64,000 nucleotides of DNA from Dirofilaria immitis. Taxonomy: Eukaryota; Nematoda; Chromadorea; Rhabditida; Onchocercidae. The position numbers and the translations under genes are program-made. The DNA lies in assembly GCA_024305405.1 (NCBI GenBank), contig JAKNDB010000076.1, positions 988,501 to 1,052,500 on the forward strand. The letters run 5' to 3'. Within the stretch, counting starts at the first letter, position 1, and each line of letters opens with the position of its first letter. The notes below the pieces were generated by a model. It was not told the DNA's origin, did no database searches, and saw only the letters and a program-made list of their open reading frames with translations. Shown here one piece after another: positions 20,801 through 33,383 of this stretch.

Positions 20801-23800
20801 ACTAATGGAATGAACTATCTTAGGAATTTCGATACTGCCCATATAAACAGTAGCTCGAATTATAGAAAAATTCATCAATGAAATATATCTGAGGAAGAAT
20901 TTCTCTGCTTTGACTTGTAGTGTTTTAAATTTCAGGAAGGAGTGGTTGTCACAGATGGGCTTGCCAGTGAATATTTACATTTGGTACTAGAAGGAGGTGA
21001 TGATTGGAGAACACCACTGCAAAAGGTTTTCAACGAAAAACTTGGTATCAATTGGTGCTTTTTAGTTATGGAACTACAATCGGGCGCGGCTCATTTTCAT
21101 GTGCTACATGCTCAAATGAAACCGATCAAAAGTTATGCAGAATGTACCATTCTATGGTTAAGTGAACTAAAGCAAGCACCAACACTGCAACCATTACTGA
21201 AACCGAAAACAAACAAAAAATTGTTAAAAATTATCCATGGACACAGAAGCTAATGGAAAAATAACCGTAATGAGGACAACCAAAAATAGTAATGGACAAA
21301 AAACTGTTCGTAAAAGATTGTTGCTATATCATCAACAACAATACCAACAGCGGTAGGAGTTCCGAACGATGATACGAAATCTGAAAATATTCCCGTTAAT
21401 AATAAGAAAACAGTAGTTTCGAAGGGACGAAATTCATTAATGAATGGTATGGATGGTGAGAATTATATAAATGGTGATGGTTCTGCTGATTCAGGAATTT
21501 CTCTTCTTGATTCGGATACCGAAAAATCATCAAAATGTATGAAAAGCCATGAACTGAGTGAGCACGAACCTATTCCGTCGACAGTGAAACAAATCGAGAT
21601 AGTAAATGGTAGTGAATTTGTAATACCGAGGGCGATACCAATTACAACATCTAAAACAAATCTAGAAACGACTAATAAAGATAACATCAGTACTGTTCCG
21701 GAATCATTCACGATGCGTCGAAATAGTATTAAATATGAAATCCATAAGAAAGTGGAAAGAATTCTGGAAGAAGAAGAGAAAGAAAAATCAGAAGATTGGG
21801 ACAAATCTGCTTCAGAATTAATCAGTAATCAAAACATGGCAAATCATTGTTTGAATGGACGTGACATTTCGGGTGAGATTCGGATGAAACGTTCCATGCC
21901 AGTACACATCAGTTCGATTTTTCCGAAAAACTTTTTGTCTAATGGTCCTAATAGCTTACAAAGGTAACTAACTTTTCTATTCGCGTTTTGAAAAATCATA
22001 TTGTTGGGATATTGATAAATAACTAATCTTATATATGGTAAATTTTTCTTCTTCGTTGCTTGTTTTTTAGAGTCAAAAATGAATAGCAGTAGCAGGAAGC
22101 AATTAACAATTTTAAATTTCTCATTTCTTCTTCTTCAAGAAATCTGATGGAATTTCCATCGACCATCAGATTCTAAAGTTTGGAAACACAAGAAAAAAGA
22201 AAAGAAAAAACAAAAACATTAAATTTATTTTCTCAATAAGAGTACGAATTAAAGAAATCAGTAGCACAAGTATGGATGCTTCACAACAGAACAAAATTAA
22301 TGAAATCGATGTTTTATTTTTGGAGAAAATAGTAAAACAAGTGGCTAATTAATGCGCATTATTTTGGAAAGAATGAGAAAAATAGCAAGAAGAATTATTC
22401 CGAAAGCTTCTTTCGAATCTTTCTTTGTTAGCTTTCTTTTCTAATATAGCAAAACAAGCAAATAAATAAGAAATTGCAAATGATACTACCAGCAGTCTCA
22501 ACGATCATGGCAGTTTTCTATAATTGGCCTATCTTCAAAAAAATACAAAATCTTTCGAATGGTCTCAGTATTTGCAATTTTTGTTCGTTCTAGTACTATA
22601 CATCTTCCATGGATCTCTGCTTGCTTTTAAACTTCGCATTACCATCTATTCATGATGACGAAATTTAAATTCAAATAGTTAAATGACATTTCAGTGAAAT
22701 TAGATTGAAAATATGATGAAATTATGAACATCGTTAAATAAGTATGCAATAAATATAAGCTTATAATGTGAAAAAACATCGTTATCTTTTTTTTAAAATA
22801 ATGTTTCTCCAATCATTTCCATCATAAATTTATACAACATAACAAAAACAGATCCATTCATTTCACTTCAACATATCCATAATCGATTAAATTTCTACAT
22901 TTCTCTTGACTTACCATAGATAATTTCTTTTTTTATTGCTCTATGATAATAAAAGTTAATATTTAAATGGGTTTCTTACTTCTACTGAATGAATTTTGAA
23001 ATGAAAACAAATTGATGGCGCTATCAACATATTGAATTATTTAATCTAAATAAACAAATAGTATGCAATGAATTCTTTCACGCATTAATTGTTGTCATTA
23101 TATACTTCAAAAAATGAAAAATAAAGCACAGAAAATATTATAAAATTGATAAATATCTGTTCTCTTTCTCGATTTATAAACATTTCATTAGAGTTAGTTA
23201 CTTATATGCATGACAACTGAAGCATTTTTCAATATTAAATTTATACTATAAAGATGATTTGTACTTATTTAATAATTTAGTATTAAATGTTCAAAAACTA
23301 GCACCCAAATATAGTAAAATAATGATTCAAAAAGGAAATAATTGATCATTTATCAGTAATTCATTATCATCATCACTTACCAATAATCCATTATTATCTT
23401 TATCATTATTACTCACTATTAAAACTTTCTATTGCTACTTTCAATTTTGAATGAATGATAAACTTAAAACAATTGTCATGCTTTCAGGCTTTCTTCCAGG
23501 GATGATATTTTACTAACACGAAGACTTGTGGATGAAGAAATGCCTCCAGTACAAGTACTCCAACTGGTTCTAAAAAGTTTTCTTATAAAGAGGTGAGATG
23601 AATTTTCATGAAATGTATTTAGAATGAAAAAACAGATGAATTTAATTCATTAGGCCTAAAATACTAATGAAGAAAACACGTAAAATGCAACAAATTTTAA
23701 GATAAATTTAAGACGCAAATTAAGTTGCTATGCATTTTAAAGTTAATCATTATATAATTTTTATAGTGGCCAAAGAAATGGATAATTATTTGCTGTACAT

Positions 23801-26003
23801 ATGTGGCTGATTAAATATTTTTATAGTTGAATTTCAAGTTTTTAATGTGAAACGTTAAACTAGCAAAGATTTTTATGAATGATAACCTTCCAATATTTAT
23901 AATTATTGATATTATATATATAATCTTCCTGATAGACTAGTTATTTATTCAAGGCAAAACTAACCGAAGAAAAGTCATTACTTAATTTAAAATTGTATTA
24001 ATTATGAGGATTTTAGTTAGGCGAATTGAGACAAGTTCATCCACATTGGGATGAGCTATGTGGACAAGCACTGAATAGTGGTTATCATGAATTAATTAAA
24101 AAAGCGGACAAATTATTGACGGATTGTCAGCGACATGTACATTCTGAACCCGACCTCCATGATGTTTTGTCTGTTTTAACCAATGTGCAAGTACACATTC
24201 TCAATCCCGTCGATATATTACGTCCAGCTATGGATGAAGGTTTCTAATTCCCTGTGTTGAGAATTACTATCTTAACAATTTAAAATACTTATCAATAGAT
24301 CGATATAAGTCACGAATTATACATTATTACTTTTAGGCGTTTGTTGTTTTCCATACGGTGAACTTCTCGATCAAACCTTTTATATAATAGAAAAAGCAAA
24401 AGAGATAATGGAAGGTAGGAAAGATGTAAGTTTATGTTCTATATACATAAATTTATTTGAAAATGACCGCATGACATATAATCATAAAAATCGAAGATTG
24501 CGGCAGAATTGATACAAGTTAGGCCGATAGCTATCATTTATCATTTGTGAATCGATTTAAGAAAAAATTTCTCGACTCTTTAGAAAGCACTGATTTTCCA
24601 AGAAATCTTTCTCTCTTGAATTTTAGATGTATTTTTAAATTACATTATCGTATATATATATATATTCCTGACACCTATGCAGACATAAATTGAAAGGGAA
24701 AAAAATGGCATAAGGGAAACTTTTTGCAGATAATAATCAAATGGAAGCCAGTAGCGGAACTGGCAAGGCGTGCGCAATTACATTACAAATCCAATTTGAA
24801 AGCACTGATGGAGGAAAAACTGGGTGAGGTAATCAGACTGAAAGCGTTACAGTCCATCCAAAGAATAGATAGTTTCATGATCGATTCAACAGTTAATAAA
24901 CTTGAAAAGTTTGTCCTTTTCGAAATATTTAGTGAAGAATTTCCTGATTGAACTTTCCACATAAATAAATCTGCTATGTGAAGTTTCCAGAAAAAAGCTC
25001 CATAAACCCATTAACAGTTGCTGGCTAACTTCAAAATGAAACTGTTAAGGAATTCTTCTTTTACCAATCGTTCTCGAATCTATTACATTTACTAGTCAGC
25101 AAATTAATAGGAATCATAAATGCATAAGAGTTGAGTAATTAATTTTGAAGAAAAACGAAATTAATTTTTCGGAGATTTTCTACGTTCATTTAAAGTGGAA
25201 AGAATAAAATTTCAGACAACTTTATGTTCTGAAAAAGCAATCGTAAAAGATTCTTCCTTATTAGTTATTCATATCTCAGTAGACGGTACAACATCTTACT
25301 GAATTACGAGTGTAGATTTAAGGAGAGAGATATGTAGTGTTAAGTAGAAAAAACAAAAAATAGATAATATTGTGAGAAGAGTAATAAAGATAGAATGCAT
25401 AGAACATGACAAAGAAAACTGTTGGATTCTATCCATTCTTATAACTTATCAGTAGGGATGATTATTGTTGTTGTCTTTCCTTATTTTAATAAACGAACTC
25501 ATTCATGCCCAAAATGGAATGAATAACAAAGAAAAAAACTTACCGTAGACCAATTTAAGATTTGTATCCAATATAAACTGGGATAGACGTGTATCGTTAT
25601 TAATTAGTTAACATGTTCTGATGGGTCAAAGGACCATAGGTAATCTGGAAGATGTATCCTCTAATTATTTACACTTGACAGTATTGTTACACGAGTGAAT
25701 TGTTTCCTCACAAACAAATTCCTCAATGGTACAAAAGTTACAATTATCTTGAGAAGTGATTGCCATCATAAAATGTATTGAAATTTTTATGAAGCCAAGC
25801 CAATTTATCACATAGAAGGAAAACTATTGCAGGGCAACTCATATGGCACGAGATGAGTTGGAATGGGAAATTGAACAATTAAGGCATCAAAATGCTCAAC
25901 TAAAAAGGATAATCGTGAATTGAGAAAGGACTGTATGAGATTAGAAGCAAGAGTGGAAATCATCGAAAATAAATTTAAAACAATGGCCCGATTGCTGCAG
26001 TAA
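17830..26003 (+). CDS. conserved-looking ~708 aa protein with C-terminal coiled coil, unrecognised
   Basis: Nine exons: 17830-17887, 18299-18390, 19462-19636, 20936-21963, 23488-23592, 24017-24239, 24337-24425, 24730-24908, 25833-26003. Six probable single-base deletions (18355-18358, 19569-19574, 21215-21220, 21257-21261, 21312-21315, 23572-23576) and a seventh at 25902-25906 break the frame. Restoring them makes every exon phase match and gives 2127 nt. The N-terminal half looks globular (LLPSGSVIPKDFYQVSVVS, then a stretch with DDWRTPLQKVFNEKLGINW). A Ser/Asn/Lys-rich linker follows (about 21300-21960). Next come predicted helical segments (HPHWDELCGQALNSGYHELI; KPVAELARRAQLHYKSNLKA) resembling helical-bundle or spectrin-like repeats, and finally a heptad-type coiled coil (ELEWEIEQLRHQNAQLK) up to the stop. 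No signal peptide or membrane segment is seen. I do not recognise the family; a cytoplasmic scaffold is only a guess. Confidence 0.75.
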
Positions 26004-26093
26004 ATGTAATGATGTGAAAATTTACTATGATGGGATGATTGTAACTGTTGCTGTTATTTGTTGTAAGACTTGTTTTTAACAATGAAAAAACGA

Positions 26094-26161
26094 TGATCAA
26101 ATTGAATCTTAAACAGTGATCAAATTGAATCTTAACAGTGATCAAATTGAATCTTAAATAG
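26094..26161. repeat. three tandem copies of a ~23-bp unit in the putative 3' UTR
   Basis: The unit TGATCAAATTGAATCTTAAA plus CAG occurs at 26094-26116, 26117-26138 and 26139-26161. The middle copy is one A shorter and the last differs near its end. It begins about 90 bp after the stop codon of the upstream plus-strand gene. Confidence 0.9.
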
Positions 26162-28235
26162 AATCATATACTTGCCAAACATGAAAAAAAAAGCAAATTC
26201 AAAAAGATCAAAATATTTTATTTTCGATACAAAAATAACGCATCAAATATTTGATTTTCAGCATTTATCAATTGAAACTTAGATTTAAGATTCGTTGATT
26301 ACGAATATCGTATAACTATTTCATTTCCAATATTTTCCCTTTGATAAGATATTTTATAAGAGGTTAGAAAAAGAAAAAAGTGAATCTTACTTCGAAAATA
26401 GGATTATGTGGATCAAACGCTTTACTTTATTTCATCATTTACATATTTCATTTCCTCAAGCAATGCAATTATTGCATTCCTTCTCTGAAATATGCATTTC
26501 TTTTGCAAATTTCAAAGTCAAAAAAATCATAGCAATTTCTCGACAAATATAAATCAAATCTGCGATATATTTACCAGTATGTTGAAAAGTAAGAAAAATC
26601 AAAGTTTCATAAAATTTAGGTATTTCTGGAAATCCCTTATTATTCCCACTCAATTTTGAAACTATTTTTGAATCTCGTAGCTAACACTTTTAATGATTTT
26701 GCATAGCTTCTTCTCTTTCATATGAATTTGAATTATTATCGTTCGCCCTTTAACTAACAACAAAGTTTGAATACATAGTTTTATGGAGTTATCGATAATA
26801 TATTAATAAAGAAGTTGAAAGTTCAGCTAATTTTCTCTTAAAATTGCCTGGACAAGTAAAATATGTACTTGCTAATTTTTTTAATATATTTCCGAAATGT
26901 ATTAAAAATAAAAATTTCTCGTGATTATTAGAGATTTCATATTTTTCATCTCTTGCATTGGAGTTTGCGATTGTATATGAATCATTATACTTAAAAATTT
27001 AGAAATTTATTGCTGTGAAAAGTATGCAGTGATAAATTATCTGCAGAAATGTGAAACTTCAGAAATGGTGAAGAATTTTATTCCTTACTACATTTAATGT
27101 TTAGCGATGGCTTGAAATCGATTTCATCGTTAGCGAATCTGATCACTCTTAATTATGGAGTAAAAGATCAAGAAATAGCTTATTCAAAAATAGACTAATT
27201 GATAGTAATTCAACTAGGCAAGTAAGCTTAATAAGTCATGCTTCGAAGAAAATGAATTAAAAGTGACATCAGCTTCGAGGACAAGGAATTGTTTAAAAGA
27301 TGGGATAGGATTTCAAAACTTATAAAATCAACACTTAGTGTTCTGCTTTGATCAGAAAACATCGTCGATTTCTACATTCGAATACATTTCTCAAATTCTT
27401 GCCATTACAAAATTCAAAATATCCCATTCATTAATCATTCTTTGTATTAAAAAAAAAAAAGAAGAGCATGGAATGAGAACTGTTGTAGAGATAATGACGA
27501 ACAGTAAATATCAATAATTATATCCTTTTATGCAAGAAAAAGGAAAACTGAAATAATAAAACAAAATTTAAATTCTTAATTCCGTTCTACATACCAATCA
27601 GTATTAAAAATGATTCATTACTTAGTGTGGTAACAATCGCAACTACGTTTAATGTGTATCATCAGCAATTTGATGAAATAGGAATTATGATTAAGAAATT
27701 TATTACATATACTTAAAAACTTGAATATTCACTTAGAAGTAAACAAAATAATGCCTTTAATTACTAAAATTAGAGCAAACTTTTTCACTTTTTTATTTTT
27801 AATTTTTAATGTAAAATTGGAGTAAACTTTTTTCGAATATAATAAGTTTTGTCTTATTACGCCTTTATTCCATCATAATCTGATTTCTAAAAGGATAAAT
27901 ACATAAATGCTTGTAGACCACTGAAACGATTTGGCAAGAATAACTTGGTATTTGTATTTTTCATTACATTCCTACAGTCCGAACTGAAAATGATAAACTA
28001 AATTCCTTTTGTAATCTATTTTAAGCTAAATAGAATATTCTTATCGAAATAAATCCTTTAAAACCTATTATCAGTGCAATAAAAGCAGAAGAATGTACTT
28101 TCATCACATATCTGAAAACAGTGAAATTAAATTGATCTACTGGATAAAAATGAACGATCATTTTCTTTTCTTAATAAAAGAAATTTTGAAAGGACTGAAA
28201 TTAAGTAATGGGTGTTAGTTTAGTTTTTGATGAAT

Positions 28236-28314
28236 AATAATCAGAATTTCTAAAAATTAAAGCTAAAATTTAAGTAATAAACAGAATTACTATAAATTAA
28301 AGCTAAAATTTAAG
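28236..28314. repeat. two imperfect tandem copies of a ~40-bp unit
   Basis: The core TTAAAGCTAAAATTTAAG recurs with a 40-bp period. Flanking bases (AATAATCAGAATT versus AATAAACAGAATT) also match imperfectly. Intergenic. Confidence 0.75.
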
Positions 28315-31300
28315 AGAACTTACTTTTCGGAGTTCAAATCACTGAATGCAAAATAACATTGTAAAGAAAATTGCCAGTACTCACCTTTCTTAAAATATAT
28401 TTTCTTAAGCACAATGTTCTTTCACTAGAACGTATCAAGAATTTTCCGTACTGTTGGGAATTCTGAATTACTCATAATACTTGATAAAAGAATACTCCGA
28501 ATGAACTCAAATCATGAAACTAAGCAACGATAATAGATAATCCAAAATAATCTAGGGAATTAATCTCAGAAAATTTTGATGCTAAAGTTTCTTCAGCAAC
28601 AAAGCTAGCTCAGTACTTATCTAGTAATATGCTCATGCATTTACTTTTAAAACAAATAAAGCACAATTTATACATTCCAATACATTTCTATCGAGATAAT
28701 ATGCCGTAAATCACATCTGCTACAAATCAATATGAAGATCGATGTACTACATAAGAAAGTGAAATAGACCAATATAATAACTTATTAGAAAATATTTACT
28801 CTTCACATTTCTGGTATGGTTTTACATTGAAGCAAAAATTTGTTCTTCATCACTTGAGCGTCTATTTTTTTAACACACTTTTTAGATCCAACAGTAAATA
28901 TGTTGAATGGATCTATCTAGAAAGCTTTAAATTTGTAGGCTTCACATCATATCCGATTTCACAAATATTGAAGAAAAAGTTTAGATAATGAAATATGGTT
29001 CCAAAAATTATATCATCTTCATTGGTGACGGTTTTTTTCTAGATCATACTTAAGATAACTATTAGTGATCTGACATTCAAAATTAGGAAAATGAATAGTT
29101 TTAGTTAAATTGGAAAATTATCATCATAATGAAACTATTCTTTCGTATAATGCCTAAAAATCAATAATTCTAAATTCTTACTATATTCGATATCTTATCG
29201 TATTCAGGTATGAAATGAATCTTTTAAATAAACTAACAGCTTGGACTTCATTGGAAGAATAGCTCTTTTACAAATCTAAAAGAAATATTAAATTATCCTT
29301 CAAATTCTCAATGCTAAAATCTCTTACTTTAAAAGCTCAAAATATTTGAAATTTTCAATGAAGAAAGTAATTAAAAACCTTTAAAATTTTCGTTAAAAAT
29401 TGTCTCTTTCCAACATACGTAAGTTGAAGTAACTGTAAATAAGGAAAATTTGGCATTGTAATCCATTCCAACTGCACAGCTTTTATCTATTGCCATGGTA
29501 AATTCATGACAAACATTTCTTCGTTTTGATAAACAAAATTCGCTTTTTTGATAATATGATGAGAATCAAAAATTGCTGCCACAAGCAGCCAAAAAATTTT
29601 ACCTGCAAAAGTAAAGGATAATGTTTGCTAGTAAATTTAGAAAATTATTATAAAAAAAAACGAACTGACATTTTAAATATTCTCTCTTGGGTATCAAAAT
29701 CATCCTTAACATATACACAATATAATGATATCGAAAATCAATTTTTTCCATATGGTAGAAAATTTAATTGACAGGTTTTGTGTACTGATAAGGCAAAAAT
29801 AATTTGGAACAAACTAATCAAGCAAATTATTCAAAACAGATTGCTTTTCTGATTTACAAAATAATGAAGCAAATGAATAGTTTCCAAGAGCAGAAAGTGA
29901 ATGGACTGTTTAATCGAACACGTTCAGTTAATGCACAATCACTTGATATGCACAATCACTCTATGAAATTATGGAAGCTCCTGTTTTATGCTCCCTGAAT
30001 AGTATTATCACCAATAACAAATAAATTCACACTTATTACTTCTTCTATATTCACACCAACTTCAGAACTGAGAGAAGCATCAGATACCTCGAAAAATCCT
30101 GTCCATGACAAAAACTTTTACATCAGGATAAAAAATTAGGTAGTAAATTAGGTAGTAAAAATTAGATAGTTCATCAAACTGCAAGCTATAAGTCGTAAAT
30201 ATTTGATAATGTTATAGATAGTGGTTGAGCAGAATCGAAGTCAAACTAAGTTTGTAACAACTGAATTTAATGTCATATAATTATAAAATAATTTATCGAG
30301 CTAAAATTATATTTTATAAAAAAATAATAAGGTTAGAGGATTGGATTCGAAAAATAAAATTTATCTAAATTAAAAAAAAAAAAAAGATTTCTACCAATAT
30401 TAACTTACGCCATTGAGTCCAATTCTTCATCAGCATGTATTATTTCAGAAATATTTTCATTTGTAAAAACAAATGAAAAAATCTTATATATTCCGGATAT
30501 AGATAATTTTTCATTAGAAAACTTCGAAAACTATTTACCAAAATAATTTTTTCGCACCTAACGGACTATTAACTTTGTAATAAGACAACTGGCATAAAAC
30601 CAATTTACAAACGAATATAATTGTTATTCAGCATAACACCAATTTTCTAACCGGTATATTGCTGTAACTTGATCACTTATCCTCCGCAGATATAAACAAA
30701 CAAGATTGTATCCTAGCACTATAATATACCCGTCTCTTGTTTATTCTTTCTTTAATTGTTGAATACTGATTATTGTCTGCAACTGAAAATGTATACAGAA
30801 CACTTCAATGCAATGTGAAAGTGATAAATAATTAGATAGAGTAAAAGCAGTCGACGTTCTTGAAAGTGTGAAAATTAGTTTTATTTGACTTGGAAAATTC
30901 CTTTTAATATCATAATCAGGAAGCAAAGTGATTTGAAATATGCAATATTAATACTAAAATTAATAACAATGTCAAAATTCCAAATATGTTATAATTATAT
31001 TTATTTACTAAATCTCACTTGTTTGTTGATATTACTCTTATCTTTTATTTAACTGCTGGCCGCCAGCTTTCCAGCCATAACTATAGTTTAATCGTAAGTA
31101 CCTGTACAACGATATTATGGTATTGAAAACGCATGAGCTAATTTAAAGAATAAACTGTTTTATTTCCATGGTTGCAATCTAAGCTATAAAGGGAATTAGC
31201 TGCAGATGAGGCAGTAAGCATATTATTTGAATAAACTCTAAAACCAAAACAAATACATAATATAAAAGTTCAAAATTAAAAAAAAAAACATAAGCCAATC

Positions 31301-33383
31301 ATTTATTGAAGTTTTTGGGTTGTATAGGATACATGAAATGGAAGATACATTTCATGTTCCATTTCATTAGATATAATGAATGTATCGTATAGAAGAATTT
31401 ATACCAGAGTCCCACAAACGTATAACCACTCACTATTCTGAAGAATGAAAAAACTTTCGGATGCGCTCCTTTTGCATAAAAGATAGTCAACGATATAAAT
31501 ATTCGAGTAAATTAAATTCAAACGAAAAGCCATAATTTTTTCCAATGAAAAACAACAAATAAAAACTTATAGAATGATCATAATATATAATTTTTTCTTG
31601 TTTAAGAATAATCTTGTTCTAACCCTTCAAAAACTGAATTTTATAATGAAGAAGTGGTCACTGCTAACCAAATAAATAAACAATAAATAAAAGATAAAAA
31701 AAAACTTTTCCTTAGTGAAGGAAGTAGAAAGAAAAAATTACAAAAGCACCTCAAATATATTTATTGTTTCCTAAAATATCAATCGATCGAATATTTGTCA
31801 CTTCGGCAATTTTAACAAGCATGTGGATCACAAAAATTTTCATTTATCAAACTCGAAAGAAAATTAAAGAACAAAAGTAGAGTAATCGATTGATTTGACA
31901 TCGTCAATCTATTTTTAATAAACCCTTTGGATAACGCCAGATTTGTTCATGTAGAAGATGAGAAATATCGCTAAATTCAAACTGAAAAATTTATAATAGA
32001 AAAATTTATAACTGAAAAATTTATAATAAATTTCGCATTAAATAGTAGGATCGGTGAAGGGAATCTACGGAGCCGAAGCCTGCTATTAGATGGATATTAA
32101 CATATATCATCAGATGGACCAGATTTGTGTATAAATAGCTCGATCGTTGCTGTATAATGCTTGCAATATTCCTGTTCTTTTTCAATTTGATTTGTTTACT
32201 AGAAAAAACCGAAAAAACATCTAACTATCTTCATAACGTTTTCTACTTCTCCAAAAATTCTGCTATAAAAAGCAGAAAGAAGCAGAAGCGGTATCATTTC
32301 GTAATTCATAAGCATTATTAGGGACCAGAAAAGATTACTGCATCGACCCTCAAATGTAGTTAGATTAGTTCGTGAACAGAATTTGTGATTTGACCTTTAC
32401 ATTTAATGTGCCGAATTTTGATGTGTTTGAGTCCGCTCTTTCAATGTTTCTGATATATCTATATATTTACATTCATAGAATACTTGAGCTTGGAGAATTA
32501 AGCATTTAAAAGTGTCGATGTAGTTACCTTGAAAGTTTTCTAAACATTTATATGCATGCTTCTCCTTGTTATTTGCTATAGATTACCCATTTATTTACAG
32601 ATCATTTGATAACCGAAATTTTTATCATCCAAATAAAATGAACGCGAAAAAACATTAGAAATATTTCATCGAAGTGAAATCCATTAAGGAATTAATTTAG
32701 CTCAAACTAAATCATTCAAAAAATCCATCTGTCTTCTCTGATGTATGGAGTTGTTATTTTTCTTTTATCACAATAATTATCTACAGGATATTCATGCATA
32801 TTTAAACTATACAAAACTGGAGAAAATATAGAAACGAAAGATGGTAATACTGGAAATATGCAAACAAAACTGTATTTACGTCTTAGAAAATTTATCTATT
32901 TATATCGATATTTAATCCTTATATAATGTGTAACATCCTGTCGTGAATAAAGAAATATAAGGATGGTGTTAGTAGAAACTCATAATCACATATTATATTT
33001 CTATGTAAATTTCAGATAACAAGAAAAAACCTGGGAATAACCACGAAAATTGCAGTTTTATCTGCCAGCATTAGAACTCCAGACCGAATAAGCAGGCATT
33101 GAATGTCCGATTTGTAGAAGCTTTTCAAAATCCAAAAATACTGTGCAACAACTTGTCACGAAAGTAGAAAAATCAAAGATTAGGGAGATTAATTCATGAA
33201 TAATATCTTACATAGATTTAGAGTAAGTAGAGGTTAGAACGGGTTAGAATTAAAAGTCATAGAAAAGTAAATAACAAGATAAAATGTGGAAGATGGATTG
33301 TTTGAAATAATAATAAATGAAAAATTTAGGAAATAATTTCTCTACTTTAAATCTATTTAAAAATCTTATTCATGAATTAATCA

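Larger units (their letters stand above)
26004..33383. other. gene-poor intergenic region
   Basis: 7.4 kb between convergent genes (unknown gene + and spartin -). It carries 3' flanks and two short tandem repeats, annotated separately. The only open frames are short and AT-biased (for example 29804-29998). No gene, RNA or mobile element recognised. Confidence 0.5.

Noticed and set aside
21463..21804. 113-codon minus-strand frame
   Set aside because: Antisense of the Ser/Asn-rich linker of the plus-strand unknown gene; the sense strand has consistent exon phases.
31985..32035. Short AAAATTTATAA repeats
   Set aside because: Simple AT-rich low complexity without clear unit or function.
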